Shown: piece after piece, positions 26,306-35,532 of the stretch
How the letters are laid out: each line of letters begins with the position of its first letter
How positions within the stretch are numbered: the stretch's first letter is position 1
Source of the DNA: an uncultured SAR86 cluster bacterium
GTDB lineage: Bacteria; Pseudomonadota; Gammaproteobacteria; Magnimaribacterales; Magnimaribacteraceae
Assembly (NCBI GenBank): GCA_902618945.1
Contig: CACNCK010000009.1
Coordinates: 1 to 57,041, forward strand
DNA length: 57,041 nucleotides
Direction of reading: 5' to 3'
Position numbers and translations under genes: made by a program
The notes under the pieces: generated by a model
Told to the model about the DNA's origin: nothing
The model's input: the letters and a program-made list of their open reading frames with translations, nothing else
Database searches by the model: none

Positions 26306-27261
26306 ATGGCTATCTCTGATAGAAAATTCTTATATTTGTCTATTGGATGTACTTCATTGCTTAAAGATACTAAGTACTTTCTTATATTTTTTGCATCATC
26401 AAATCCTTTAAACAATCCCATTAAATGCTTTGTTATGTGAGATATTTTAGTTCCTTTATCTACTTCAGATTTAATATACGGAAGAAGTCTATAGAGAATG
26501 TCAGTTCTTCGAATAGGTTTCTCAGCATCGGAAAAGATCTCATTATCAACTTTGGTCAAAATAAATGGATTATCGTATGCTTCTCTACCCAACATAACAC
26601 CATCCACATGTTCTAAGTGTTTTATAGATTCACTTATTGTTTTGATTCCTCCATTAATTATGATGTTGAGATCAGGAAAAGTTTCTTTGAGTTTATAGAC
26701 TCTTGGGTAATTAAGAGGTGGTATTTCTCTATTATCCTTGGGACTCAACCCATTAAGCCATGCTTTTCTTGCATGAATTATAAAGGTCTCACATCCTGAT
26801 GAACTGACTTCTTTTATAAATTTATCTAGGTAAACGTTTTCGTCCATATCATCGACTCCTATCCTGCACTTAACAGTAATAGGTATATTTACCGACTTTT
26901 TCATAGCATCAATACATCTAGATACTAATTTTGGTTCTTTCATCAGTACAGCACCAAATCTTCCTTTTTGTACTTTGTTGCTGGGACATCCAACATTCAG
27001 ATTTACTTCTCTGAAACCAAATTCCTCAGATATCATAGATGCCTCGGCTAATGAGCTTGGATCAGATCCTCCTAATTGAATAGCTAAAGGGTGTTCTTCA
27101 GTTTTAAACTCAAGTAATTTTTTTACATCACCATTTAGAATAGCGTTCGAATGCAACATTTCAGTGTATAACAAACTTCTCTTGGTTAACAATCTATGAA
27201 AGTATCTACAATGACGGTCTGTACGATCCATCATTGGAGCTACGCAAAATCTATGGTCCAT
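26302..27261 (-). CDS. dusA: tRNA-dihydrouridine(20/20a) synthase DusA
   Basis: 319 residues, FMN-dependent barrel reducing uridine 20/20a in the tRNA D-loop. The start HRFCVAPMMDRTDRHCR is the DusA signature, followed by YTEMLHSNAIL, AIQLGGSDP, LNVGCPSNKVQKGRFGA (catalytic Cys about 102) and IIHARKAWLNGLSPKDNR. The start codon overlaps the stop of the upstream permease gene as TAATG, so translation is coupled. Confidence 0.96.
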   Translation of the reverse strand: MDHRFCVAPMMDRTDRHCRYFHRLLTKRSLLYTEMLHSNAILNGDVKKLLEFKTEEHPLAIQLGGSDPSSLAEASMISEEFGFREVNLNVGCPSNKVQKGRFGAVLMKEPKLVSRCIDAMKKSVNIPITVKCRIGVDDMDENVYLDKFIKEVSSSGCETFIIHARKAWLNGLSPKDNREIPPLNYPRVYKLKETFPDLNIIINGGIKTISESIKHLEHVDGVMLGREAYDNPFILTKVDNEIFSDAEKPIRRTDILYRLLPYIKSEVDKGTKISHITKHLMGLFKGFDDAKNIRKYLVSLSNEVHPIDKYKNFLSEIAI

Positions 27262-28631
27262 TAAGGATGGAGCGGTAGGGCATAATAATCAAAGAACAAG
27301 TACATGATTATCGTGCAAATTACCAGCGTCAATAGCATTACTGGTAAACCTTTTTTTGCCCACTTAAGAGGCGTAATTGCTAGATCAGGATTACCTGTTG
27401 TCTTCGCAAGTTTTTCCGAAACCGTAACAATGTATACATTAGCTGTAGAGCCAATGTGTGTTCCATTACCGCCCATTCCAACACCTATCGCTAGACACCA
27501 GCATAAAGCTGCAATATTTACCCCAACTGATTCCAACGAAGCAATGATTGGTATCATGGCCGCAGTAAATGGAATATTGTCTATGGCTGCTGACATAACA
27601 GCTGCAACCCACATTAAAGCGATACAAGTCAACATAAAGTTCTCTTGTATAACTTCTCCACTCACAGGATCAACGATGAATGGGACAATATATTGACCTA
27701 AATATTCAAGAAATTTACTTCCCTCAACACCTCCAACAAGCATGAAGAGTGCAACAAAAAACATTAGCAATGGGATTTCATGTGTCATATTTTTCATAAC
27801 ATCTTCAAATTCAATTTCTTTTGCAAGAATGGTTAAAAGAATCAAACCTGTTCCAGCTACCATCCACGGCTCCCAATGGATTATGTTATGAATTATGAAA
27901 AGAACAACCATCAATCCAAGTATTGAGAGAGATTTATTCCAAAGACTCTTATCTTTATATGGAATGGTTTCTTCAAATTTCCCTTCAGGTACTATTGCTA
28001 ATTCTTCTTTAAATAGGAATTTCATAAAATACAAAGTTGCTAACCATGCGACTAAGACAATAGGGAACATCTTATAAGCGAAGGGCATAAATGCTATGTC
28101 GAATGCAGAACCAATCATTAAATTTGGTGGATCTCCGACAAGTGTAGCTACACCTCCTGTATCTGAGAGTAAAGCTGCTGCCATCAAATAGGGAATAGCA
28201 CTGACTCTCATTTTTTGACATATCAATACTATCAAAGGCCCAAATATTACGACTGTAGTAACGTTATCTAATAACAGAGATATAACAGTTACTGCAGTTC
28301 CAAGTAGAGCAAGAAGCAAATACTGTCTTCCTTTTGCAATTTTTCCAATATTCCCAGCGAGAACTTCAAATCCTCCTGTATTAATCATAATAGACACAAC
28401 AGCCATCATTGCACCTAATAGAAATACCACATTCCAATCTACCGCTTCAAATGCTGCTTCAGGTGAGTAAAACCCATAGAATTGACCTACGACAAGCATT
28501 ACAGCTGCACCTGCCATGGCTACTTTAACCCTATGAAATCCATGAAGTGTTTCTGTAAAAATGAGAATAAAACTTGCAGCCAGTATTATTCCAGATACTA
28601 ACATTCCTTGATCCATCACTATTGTGTGCAT
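27261..28631 (-). CDS. NhaD/ArsB-type (ion transporter superfamily) permease
   Basis: 456 residues with 11-12 helices arranged as two halves. The first half contains LLDNVTTVVIFGPL and GDPPNLMIGSA, the second IDNIPFTAAMIPI and GNGTHIGSTANV; these twinned motifs are typical of the NhaD/ArsB/P-protein branch of the ion transporter superfamily. Sodium/proton exchange is the most likely role in a marine organism, but anion transport cannot be excluded. It is first in the permease-dusA-terB run, and is divergent from nudC with a 63-base gap. Confidence 0.88.
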   Translation of the reverse strand: MHTIVMDQGMLVSGIILAASFILIFTETLHGFHRVKVAMAGAAVMLVVGQFYGFYSPEAAFEAVDWNVVFLLGAMMAVVSIMINTGGFEVLAGNIGKIAKGRQYLLLALLGTAVTVISLLLDNVTTVVIFGPLIVLICQKMRVSAIPYLMAAALLSDTGGVATLVGDPPNLMIGSAFDIAFMPFAYKMFPIVLVAWLATLYFMKFLFKEELAIVPEGKFEETIPYKDKSLWNKSLSILGLMVVLFIIHNIIHWEPWMVAGTGLILLTILAKEIEFEDVMKNMTHEIPLLMFFVALFMLVGGVEGSKFLEYLGQYIVPFIVDPVSGEVIQENFMLTCIALMWVAAVMSAAIDNIPFTAAMIPIIASLESVGVNIAALCWCLAIGVGMGGNGTHIGSTANVYIVTVSEKLAKTTGNPDLAITPLKWAKKGLPVMLLTLVICTIIMYLFFDYYALPLHP

Positions 28632-28694
28632 AATTACCTTCTTTTAGTTTAGTTATGTATTTTAAACTATACTTTAATAGCTTAAACTTAAAAA

Positions 28695-29528
28695 ATGATT
28701 CCCGTAGATAATAATTTAGTATTTACACCAGAAAATATCAACACTTCGTCTGAATCCGGTGTATCAATAATCTTGAGAAATCAAGAATTTTTAACATCTA
28801 AAGCTTCTGAAGTCTTATTATTTGAAGATGATGATCTACGGTGGTCTGAAATGACATTTAGCAATAAACATTTCTTGGGTTATCTTGATAATAAGCCTTG
28901 CTTCGTGTCTTGTTTGGAGGATTCTTCACCTATATCGGATGGAATGATATTAAGCCCTCTAAGAAGTCTTCTAGGAAGAATTCCAGACTCAATATTTAAT
29001 ATTTTCTCCAGATCTCTTCAAATTGATAATTGGTATGTTTCCAATCAGTTTTGTGGAGGATGCGGCAAAGGTATAAAAGCTCATGAAACAGAACGGGCTA
29101 TGGTATGTGAATGTAAGAATAAGCTTATATACCCAACTATTTCACCATGTATCATTGTCCTAGTAACAAATGGTGAGGAGCTCTTATTAGCTCATAATAA
29201 GAATTTTCCTGGTGAGTTTTACAGTACTCTTGCGGGCTTTATTGAACCTGGAGAGTCCGCAGAATCGGCGATTGAAAGAGAAGTTTTTGAGGAGGTGAGT
29301 GTAAGAGTCAAAAATATTACATATTATGGAAGTCAATCTTGGCCTTTTCCTAGTCAACTAATGCTGGGATATCATGCAGAATACGATGAAGGAATTATTA
29401 GTCCCGATGGTGTAGAAATCGACAAAGCAGGTTGGTTTAACTTTAAAGAACTTCCTCAAGTACCAACAGGAAATATTTCTATTTCAGGCAAGCTAATTGA
29501 AAGTTATGTTGAAAAACTAAATGGTTAA
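28695..29528 (+). CDS. nudC: NADH pyrophosphatase / NAD-cap hydrolase NudC
   Basis: 277 residues. A four-cysteine zinc ribbon (FCGGCGK and VCECKNK) precedes the Nudix domain, whose box reads GFIEPGESAESAIEREVFEEVSV, with Ser replacing the usual Gly near the end. The NudC-specific SQSWPFPSQLMLGY follows. It cleaves NADH to NMNH and AMP and removes NAD caps from RNA. The stop overlaps the convergent rne stop by 4 bases, which places two RNA-processing enzymes together. Confidence 0.95.
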   Translation: MIPVDNNLVFTPENINTSSESGVSIILRNQEFLTSKASEVLLFEDDDLRWSEMTFSNKHFLGYLDNKPCFVSCLEDSSPISDGMILSPLRSLLGRIPDSIFNIFSRSLQIDNWYVSNQFCGGCGKGIKAHETERAMVCECKNKLIYPTISPCIIVLVTNGEELLLAHNKNFPGEFYSTLAGFIEPGESAESAIEREVFEEVSVRVKNITYYGSQSWPFPSQLMLGYHAEYDEGIISPDGVEIDKAGWFNFKELPQVPTGNISISGKLIESYVEKLNG

Positions 29529-31687
29529 TATTTGTTTCTGGGATCATTTGAAGCTCTTCCCCAATCTTTAGCACTTTTTACATTTTCTTTATTTTCAGTT
29601 TCTTCAACTGAATCTGGCCTAGACTTCTTAGGAGCTACTGTATTAGGCTTACTATTTCTTAAAGAATTAACTTCAGGAGATTTTTCATTCCTTTTTTTCT
29701 CTAGATTTTCACCTTTCTTTGAATCTGCTTTAGAAGGTTTTTGTTTGTTATTGACTTGGATCTCATCAATATCTTTATCGGTTTTATTTTTCTTAACCCT
29801 ATCAACTTTAAGGTTCCTTGATTTTTTATTTACTGATTTACTATCAATTTTATCAACATCTTGCTTATGTTGTTTGCCAGTGACTTTCTTTTTAATTTGT
29901 GATTTTGGTTTAGATCTTCTTTTATTTTGATTTTTGTTATCAAAGTCTTTTTTGTCTGGACGAGTGTTATTAGATCGAGAATTATTTCTATTTTGTTGTT
30001 TTTTATTTCTGCTATCTGATCGTCTCTTATTCCTTTGATTTCTCTTATTTGATGTTGAGTTAGGCCACTTATCATCTTTTGTCTCAAATAAACTCAATAT
30101 TCTTTTGAATAAACTTACGCCTTTTTTCTTAGGTTTTTTTGGTGGAGTAAGATTTACTGCAGGCTTTTCAAATTTAGGCTTTTTATGAGTTTCTTTATTT
30201 GAAACATTAGCTCCGATCTCGCTTTGAATATCATAACTTGCATTATCTTTAATTTTCTTACCATCTGTTTTGATTCTAGTAACTTCAAATCTATTATCAG
30301 AACGGGTAGGATCAGAGACAACTATTACTCTAACATTAGTTCTTTCTTCAATTTCATTCACTCTGGCTCTTCTCTCATTTAGTAAAAATGTAGACATGTC
30401 AGAAGAAACCACAGCTCTGACTTCTCCGCTTTTCTTCTTACTTGCTTCCTCTTCTATAAGCCTAAGAACTGCTGTAGATAAACTAGCAACATCTTGAGTC
30501 CATCTCTCTTGCAGCGAAGGCCTTAGCCTCTGTCTAGACATTTCCATTAAGCCAAATCTAGATATCCTACCTACTTGGACTTTTGCTCTATCTATTGAAA
30601 GAGCTAACCATAATTTATCTTCAACTGCACGTTTATTTTTCAGAGACAGCATATCTATAAAGTCTATTACTACAAGACCTCCTATATCTCTGAGTCTTAG
30701 TTGTTTGCCGATCTCAACAGCAGATTCTATATTTGTATTCAATGCTGTCTCTTCTATATCACTACCACCGGTAGCTTTTGCTGAGTTAACGTCAATTGCG
30801 ACTAATGCTTCTGTTTGATCTATTACTATAGATCCTCCGCTTGGAAGAGAAACTTCTCTTTGATAAGCCGTTTCTATCTGACTTTCAATCTGATATCTTG
30901 TGAATAAAGGAATAGCCTCATCATATTTCTTAATCTTTTCTTCAAAGTCTGGCATTAATCTGGATGTAAAATCATGAGCTTTTTCGAATGCCTCACCAGT
31001 ATCAACTAATACTTCTGTAATATCATCTCGCAAGAAATCTCTTAGTGAGCGTGATATGAGATCATTTTCACGAAAGATTAGGAAAGGGGCCTTTCTTTGC
31101 TGATTAGCTTCAGTAATTGCATCCCATAGATTTATCAAATAGTCTAAGTCCCATCTTAGTTCTTCTAAAGAAACACCATCTCCTGCTGTTCTGACTATCA
31201 AACCCATATCTTTTGGAATATTGAGTTGTTTAAGTTTAGCTCTAACTTCATCTCTAGCCTTTCCTTCAATACTTTTAGAAATCCCACCAGCTTCAGGACT
31301 ATTTGGCATCAAAACTAAATAATGACCTGGAAGAGATATAAAAGTACTTATTGCGGCACCTTTGCTGCCTCTCTCTTCCTTTTCAACTTGGATGATAATC
31401 TCGTCTCCTTGAGCCAAAATTTCGTTAATAGGAGATTTTTGATTTTTGCCATTGTAAAAACCTGGATGCAGTTCTTTTAAGGGTAAAAATCCATGTTTTT
31501 CTGAACCAAAATCAACAAACGCCGCACCAAGACTTTGTTCTACACGAGATACACGCGCTTTATAGATATTTGATTTTTTTCTCTCTTGACCAACTTGCTC
31601 CATGTCAAAGTCATATATGCTTTGACCATCAACAAGTGCTACACGCAACTCTTCTGGTTGAGTTGCATTAATAAGCATTCTTTTCAT
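29525..31687 (-). CDS. rne: Ribonuclease E, cysteine-free form without Zn-link
   Basis: 720 residues. S1 domain (about 38-120), 5'-sensor and DNase I-like domain follow E. coli RNase E; catalytic Asp299 (LVAIDVNSAK) and Asp342 (VVIDFIDM) are present. The Zn-link CPxCxGxG expected after RQRLRPSL (residue 392) is replaced by QERWTQDVASLS, and I find no cysteine in the protein. Residues 523-535 (GVSLFKRILSLFE) form an amphipathic helix at the place of the E. coli membrane-targeting segment. From about 540 the tail is a Lys/Arg/Asn-rich disordered RNA-binding region. Confidence 0.95.
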   Translation of the reverse strand: MKRMLINATQPEELRVALVDGQSIYDFDMEQVGQERKKSNIYKARVSRVEQSLGAAFVDFGSEKHGFLPLKELHPGFYNGKNQKSPINEILAQGDEIIIQVEKEERGSKGAAISTFISLPGHYLVLMPNSPEAGGISKSIEGKARDEVRAKLKQLNIPKDMGLIVRTAGDGVSLEELRWDLDYLINLWDAITEANQQRKAPFLIFRENDLISRSLRDFLRDDITEVLVDTGEAFEKAHDFTSRLMPDFEEKIKKYDEAIPLFTRYQIESQIETAYQREVSLPSGGSIVIDQTEALVAIDVNSAKATGGSDIEETALNTNIESAVEIGKQLRLRDIGGLVVIDFIDMLSLKNKRAVEDKLWLALSIDRAKVQVGRISRFGLMEMSRQRLRPSLQERWTQDVASLSTAVLRLIEEEASKKKSGEVRAVVSSDMSTFLLNERRARVNEIEERTNVRVIVVSDPTRSDNRFEVTRIKTDGKKIKDNASYDIQSEIGANVSNKETHKKPKFEKPAVNLTPPKKPKKKGVSLFKRILSLFETKDDKWPNSTSNKRNQRNKRRSDSRNKKQQNRNNSRSNNTRPDKKDFDNKNQNKRRSKPKSQIKKKVTGKQHKQDVDKIDSKSVNKKSRNLKVDRVKKNKTDKDIDEIQVNNKQKPSKADSKKGENLEKKRNEKSPEVNSLRNSKPNTVAPKKSRPDSVEETENKENVKSAKDWGRASNDPRNKY

Positions 31688-31693
31688 TATTTA

Positions 31694-31778
31694 CCCTATG
31701 TAGGGAAGTAGAAAGCAAAAGCCCAATATTATGGTTGTTTTGATAGGCGAATTACTTAATTTGCTACGCCTATGTAGC
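31694..31778 (-). promoter_or_regulatory. rne 5' leader with hairpins, one covering the ribosome binding site
   Basis: In the minus-strand RNA a CCCT/AGGG hairpin (plus 31694-31705) includes the AGGG ribosome binding site 6 bases before the rne ATG. Further upstream ATAGGCG/CGCCTAT (31743-31749 with 31767-31773) competes with GCTAC/GTAGC (31763-31767 with 31774-31778), because they share base 31767 and overlap. Gammaproteobacterial rne is autoregulated through 5' leader hairpins; these are candidates for the same role here. Confidence 0.5.
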
Positions 31779-31878
31779 GATTGATCTTGTGAGCTTTTTA
31801 GCTAATCTACTTCTTAAATTAAACTCTAATTCTTTATGCGCCTTACAATTAACTCATTAAAATGCACAATCGGATGAG

Positions 31879-31884
31879 TATAAT
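31879..31884 (+). promoter_or_regulatory. -10 element of rluC operon promoter
   Basis: A perfect TATAAT lies 36 bases before the rluC ATG. No good TTGACA is seen 16-18 bases upstream; ATTAAA at 31856-31861 is the best fit. It would drive the long rluC-to-holB block. Confidence 0.5.
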
Positions 31885-31920
31885 AGCCTATAAACCTGCT
31901 ATTACAAAGCTCAGCTAAAT

Positions 31921-32838
31921 ATGGAAGAAATTTTTCACCAAGTATCATCATATAAAGTAACTTCTGATTTTGAAGGAGTCAGGCTTGATAATTGTTTAAT
32001 TTCAAGGTTAAAAGGGCTTCCAAGAACAAAAATTTACTCCATCATCAGAAAAGGTGAAGTAAGAGTAAACAAATCAAGAGCCAAACCAAGTCAAAAGCTT
32101 AAAACGGGAGATCTCATAAGAATACCCCCCTATAAACAGTCTACTAAAGCATCGGACATATCATCAAAGAAAGATAAGGACAAAATTTTTAATTCCATCA
32201 TAACCGAAGAGAGGGAGTTTTTAATATTGAACAAACCTGAAGGAATAGCGTGTCATGGCGGCAGCGGAATTTCCTCTGGAGTAATTGAAGTAATAAGGAG
32301 CATAGATAATAAATACAAAAATGCCCATCTAGTTCACAGAATTGATAAAGATACTTCCGGTTGTCTTGTAATTGCATTAAAAAAATCTTTTTTGAGAAAA
32401 TTACATCATGAGATAAGAAATAAAGATGTAGATAAAATCTATGATCTTATTGTTTTTGGAGAATGGCCAAAAACCTTAAATAGCATCGATGCTCCATTGT
32501 CGAAGGAAAGAATCGGTTCAGGAGAGAAAGAAGCTGTTGTTCAGTCAGATGGAAAACCGTCAGTAACCCAATTTAAGGTTATCAAATCAAATCAGAAATT
32601 CTCACAGTTAAGAGCAAAAATCTTAACGGGTAGGATGCATCAGATAAGAGCTCATACTAAATTCCGGGGATATCCAATTGTGGGAGACAAAAAATATGGT
32701 GATGAAAACCTCAATAAAAATGAGAGGAAAAATGGACTAAATAGAATGTTACTTCATGCCTTTTCAATTAATTTTAAAAATCTTGATATTGAGTGTAGTG
32801 CGGATACACCAAAAATATTTTCAGAGATAATGTCATGA
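31921..32838 (+). CDS. rluC: 23S rRNA pseudouridine synthase RluC
   Basis: 305 residues. An N-terminal S4 RNA-binding domain (VRLDNCLISRLKGLPRTKIYSIIRKGEVRVN) precedes a RluA-family catalytic domain with VHRIDKDTSGCLV, holding the catalytic Asp, and GRMHQIRAH. RluC modifies 23S rRNA positions 955, 2504 and 2580 in E. coli. Location opposite rne is the conserved gammaproteobacterial arrangement. ATGA overlap with yceD. Confidence 0.94.
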   Translation: MEEIFHQVSSYKVTSDFEGVRLDNCLISRLKGLPRTKIYSIIRKGEVRVNKSRAKPSQKLKTGDLIRIPPYKQSTKASDISSKKDKDKIFNSIITEEREFLILNKPEGIACHGGSGISSGVIEVIRSIDNKYKNAHLVHRIDKDTSGCLVIALKKSFLRKLHHEIRNKDVDKIYDLIVFGEWPKTLNSIDAPLSKERIGSGEKEAVVQSDGKPSVTQFKVIKSNQKFSQLRAKILTGRMHQIRAHTKFRGYPIVGDKKYGDENLNKNERKNGLNRMLLHAFSINFKNLDIECSADTPKIFSEIMS

Positions 32839-33293
32839 AAATATTAAATTTAAATGAAGGTTCATTTCCTATAGAGATGAATTTAAACTTAAATTCCATT
32901 GATATACCTGATATAGGAACTTTAAAGGATACTCTTGATGTGGAATTAAAGATATCGAAATTATCATTGAACCTGTTTAAATGTGATGGTTATATCTATG
33001 CTAAATTTATCGATACCTGTCAAAATTGTCTAAGAGATACTGAAGTTCTGGTCGATGGGTCCGTTGATATAACAATTAAAGATATAAAAGAACTTCATCT
33101 AGATTCCTCAGAACAGGATCAAACTCATTATCAGGATCTGGAGTACTTCAATATTGATAATCTCATAGAAGAAGAACTAGCTTTAATTTATCCAGATATT
33201 GTTAAATGTGATCGCAGTTGCCTTGAAAAAGAAGATGCGCTAATGGATGAAAAGAACTTACCATTTAAAAAAATTAGAGACTTGATCGATTAG
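32835..33293 (+). CDS. yceD: DUF177/YceD-family protein (23S rRNA accumulation)
   Basis: 152 residues. The family hallmark is the CxxC pair in DTCQNCLRDTEV followed by an acidic second half ending with CDRSC; together they suggest a small metal or redox site. YceD is needed for normal 23S rRNA accumulation and is almost always just upstream of rpmF, as here (29-base gap). Start ATG overlaps the rluC stop. Confidence 0.92.
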   Translation: MKILNLNEGSFPIEMNLNLNSIDIPDIGTLKDTLDVELKISKLSLNLFKCDGYIYAKFIDTCQNCLRDTEVLVDGSVDITIKDIKELHLDSSEQDQTHYQDLEYFNIDNLIEEELALIYPDIVKCDRSCLEKEDALMDEKNLPFKKIRDLID

Positions 33294-33322
33294 TTAATTT
33301 AAAATCCGCGCCGGAGCATATT

Positions 33323-33520
33323 ATGGCAGTACAAAAAAGTAAAAAGTCTAAATCAAAAAAGTTACAAAAGAGAGCTCACCAATCTCTTTCTAATCCAACT
33401 TTGTCCAATGATCCAGTTACTGGTGAAAGACATCTTAGACATCAAATGACAGCAGATGGATTTTACAGAGGGAAAAAAGTTCTAGAAATTAAACAAAAAG
33501 AAGAAAATATAGAGGAATAG
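33323..33520 (+). CDS. rpmF: 50S ribosomal protein L32
   Basis: 65 residues. MAVQKSKKSKSKK, then LSNPTLSNDPVTGERHLRHQMTADGFYRGKKVL is clear L32. It is the cysteine-free form usual in Gammaproteobacteria. The last about 10 residues (QKEENIEE) extend beyond the E. coli protein. GGAG occurs upstream of the ATG. The next gene is fabD instead of the usual plsX. Confidence 0.96.
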   Translation: MAVQKSKKSKSKKLQKRAHQSLSNPTLSNDPVTGERHLRHQMTADGFYRGKKVLEIKQKEENIEE

Positions 33521-33524
33521 TACT

Positions 33525-34457
33525 TTGTCACGAAAACTTGGTTTTGTTTTCCCAGGGCAAGGTTCTCAGTCCATCGGTATGCTCTCTGAGCATTTCGCTA
33601 GCTCAAAAATTTTTAATAATATTTTTGATATTGCTAGAGAAGTTCTTGGTGTCGATTTCAAAAAACTAATTTTTGAAGGCACTTCGGAGGATTTATCAAC
33701 AACAGAAGTTACTCAACCTCTATTATTAACAGCGAATCAAGCTATCTGGAAAACTACTAATATAAGTCCATCAGAAGTCGAGCTTATGGCTGGACATTCT
33801 CTTGGAGAATATTCTGCATATGTTGCAGCTGAATCCTTGAGTTTTGAAGAAGCTTTAATCTTAGTTTCTTTAAGAGCTAAATTCATGCAAGAAGCTGTCA
33901 AAGAAGGAGAGGGTGGAATAGCAGCAATCATAGGTTTAAATTATTCCGAGCTCTTGACTGTTTGTAACGAAATTACCGAAGATGGAGATTTAGTCAGCAT
34001 GGCAAATATCAATTCTGATAATCAGATCGTTATATCGGGGACAAAAATTGCTATAGATAAAGCCATAGAGATATGTAAGGTTAAAGGAGCTAAAAGGGCT
34101 ATACCTTTAGCAATGAGTGTGCCATCTCATTGTAAATTGATGACACCCGCATCAGTAAAATTTTCAGAAGAATTAAACAAAATAGATTTTCTTCCTCCAA
34201 AAACACAAATATTGCAAAACTTTTCCGTATCACACACTAATGACTTAAATGTCATTAAAGAGAATTTAGTATCGCAGCTGTATAGTCCTGTTAGGTGGTC
34301 AGAAACAATGGATTTTTTTGAAAAAACAAAAATTACAAATCTTTATGAATGTGGACCAGCAAAAGTTCTAACCGGTCTTGTCAAAAAAAGATTTAGAGAT
34401 ATTGAGATATCTTCCTTAAGTGATTACGATGAATTAAATTCCTTAAAAAATGTCTGA
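33525..34457 (+). CDS. fabD: Malonyl-CoA:ACP transacylase FabD
   Basis: 310 residues. FPGQGSQSIGML at the start, GHSLGEYSAY with the nucleophilic Ser, and VPSHCKLM carrying the catalytic His fit FabD. It loads malonate on ACP for chain elongation. The start is TTG at 33525, 4 bases after the rpmF stop with AGAGGAA in front; no ATG gives the full N-terminus. It overlaps fabG by 8 bases. Confidence 0.95.
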   Translation: MSRKLGFVFPGQGSQSIGMLSEHFASSKIFNNIFDIAREVLGVDFKKLIFEGTSEDLSTTEVTQPLLLTANQAIWKTTNISPSEVELMAGHSLGEYSAYVAAESLSFEEALILVSLRAKFMQEAVKEGEGGIAAIIGLNYSELLTVCNEITEDGDLVSMANINSDNQIVISGTKIAIDKAIEICKVKGAKRAIPLAMSVPSHCKLMTPASVKFSEELNKIDFLPPKTQILQNFSVSHTNDLNVIKENLVSQLYSPVRWSETMDFFEKTKITNLYECGPAKVLTGLVKKRFRDIEISSLSDYDELNSLKNV

Positions 34458-35169
34458 TATTAAAACTGCATTAGTAACCGGAGCCAGCAGAGGTATAGGT
34501 AAAGCTATAGCTGTGAAACTAAAAGCAGATAACTATAAGGTTCTTGGAACAGCTACGAGTGATCACGGGGTTGATACACTTAATAGTAATGGTATTGAAG
34601 GTTATTTATTAGATCTCAATTCAAAAGATTCAATTGATAGCTTTTGGAGTCAATTAGAAAGTGATAACAAAACAATATCTGTATTGGTGAATAATGCCGG
34701 CATTACAAGAGATAATATTGTTCTAAGAATGTCTGACGAAGAATGGTCAGATATTATGAATGTGCATCTTTATGGAACAATGCAATTAAGTAAAAGAGCA
34801 TTGAAAATGATGCTAAAAAATAAATGGGGCCGCATAATAAATCTTTCGTCTGCTTCAGCCTCAATAGGCAATAGAGGTCAGTCTAATTATGCTGCTGCTA
34901 AAGCTGGCGTTGAAGCATTTACAAAATCCCTTGCAAAAGAGGTAGGGAAAAGGGATATAACTATAAATGCAATTGCTCCAGGATTTATTTCAACTGACAT
35001 GACTGAAAATAACAAAGGAGTAAATGCAGATTATCTTCTAAAGGAAATACCACTAGGAAGATTTGGTGAACCTGAAGAAGTAGCATCTTTGATCAGTTTC
35101 ATATGCTCTGATGGAGCTTCTTATATAACTGGACAAACCATACACATTAATGGTGGTCTTTACATGTAG
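34450..35169 (+). CDS. fabG: 3-oxoacyl-ACP reductase FabG
   Basis: 239 residues. TGASRGIG cofactor loop, NNAGITRDNIVLRMSDEEW (highly FabG-specific), INLSSASA with the catalytic Ser and NYAAAKAG with Tyr and Lys. It performs the NADPH reduction step of fatty acid synthesis. Position between fabD and acpP is canonical. Confidence 0.96.
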   Translation: MSDIKTALVTGASRGIGKAIAVKLKADNYKVLGTATSDHGVDTLNSNGIEGYLLDLNSKDSIDSFWSQLESDNKTISVLVNNAGITRDNIVLRMSDEEWSDIMNVHLYGTMQLSKRALKMMLKNKWGRIINLSSASASIGNRGQSNYAAAKAGVEAFTKSLAKEVGKRDITINAIAPGFISTDMTENNKGVNADYLLKEIPLGRFGEPEEVASLISFICSDGASYITGQTIHINGGLYM

Positions 35170-35227
35170 TTATTTGACATTTTATTTATTTATAAAACTC
35201 AACAGAAGAATATTTTTTTAAAATTAG

Positions 35228-35233
35228 TATAAT
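35228..35233 (+). promoter_or_regulatory. -10 element of acpP promoter
   Basis: A perfect TATAAT in the 112-base gap before acpP, the only sizeable gap in the fab block. An independent strong promoter fits the high demand for ACP. The -35 region is unclear; TTGACA at 35174-35179 is too far away to pair with it. Confidence 0.5.
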
Positions 35234-35281
35234 GCAAAGTATCCGAAAACTTACATCCTTGTTTTAGATAGGAGAGATAAT

Positions 35282-35512
35282 ATGAGTGTTGAAGATAGAG
35301 TTCAAAAAATCGTTTGCGAACAGCTTGGTGTCTCTGCAGAAGAAGTAAAATTAGAAGCTTCTTTTATAGATGATTTAGGGGCAGATTCACTTGATACTGT
35401 TGAATTGGTTATGGCTTTTGAAGAAGAATTTGAAATAGAAATTCCTGATGAAGAAGCAGAAGCAATTCAAACAGTAAAAAACGCTGTTGACTATATAAAT
35501 AGTAATTCGTAA
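35282..35512 (+). CDS. acpP: Acyl carrier protein
   Basis: 76 residues, very acidic, four-helix. The phosphopantetheine site is Ser36 in [20 protein letters not shown], nearly identical to other gammaproteobacterial ACPs. TAGGAGAG lies 7 bases upstream of the ATG. Cys12 in the first helix is unusual for ACP but harmless. Confidence 0.98.
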   Translation: MSVEDRVQKIVCEQLGVSAEEVKLEASFIDDLGADSLDTVELVMAFEEEFEIEIPDEEAEAIQTVKNAVDYINSNS

Positions 35513-35532
35513 GTTCCAGCCTTAAGGCTTCT

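Noticed and set aside
27304-27696. Long open frame on the plus strand
   Set aside because: It is entirely antisense to the NhaD/ArsB permease gene, whose motifs are unambiguous; the frame has no domain or ribosome binding site.
29532-29930. Leu/Phe-rich open frame on the plus strand
   Set aside because: It is the complement of the Lys/Arg-rich RNase E tail; the hydrophobicity comes from AAA/AGA codons read backwards.
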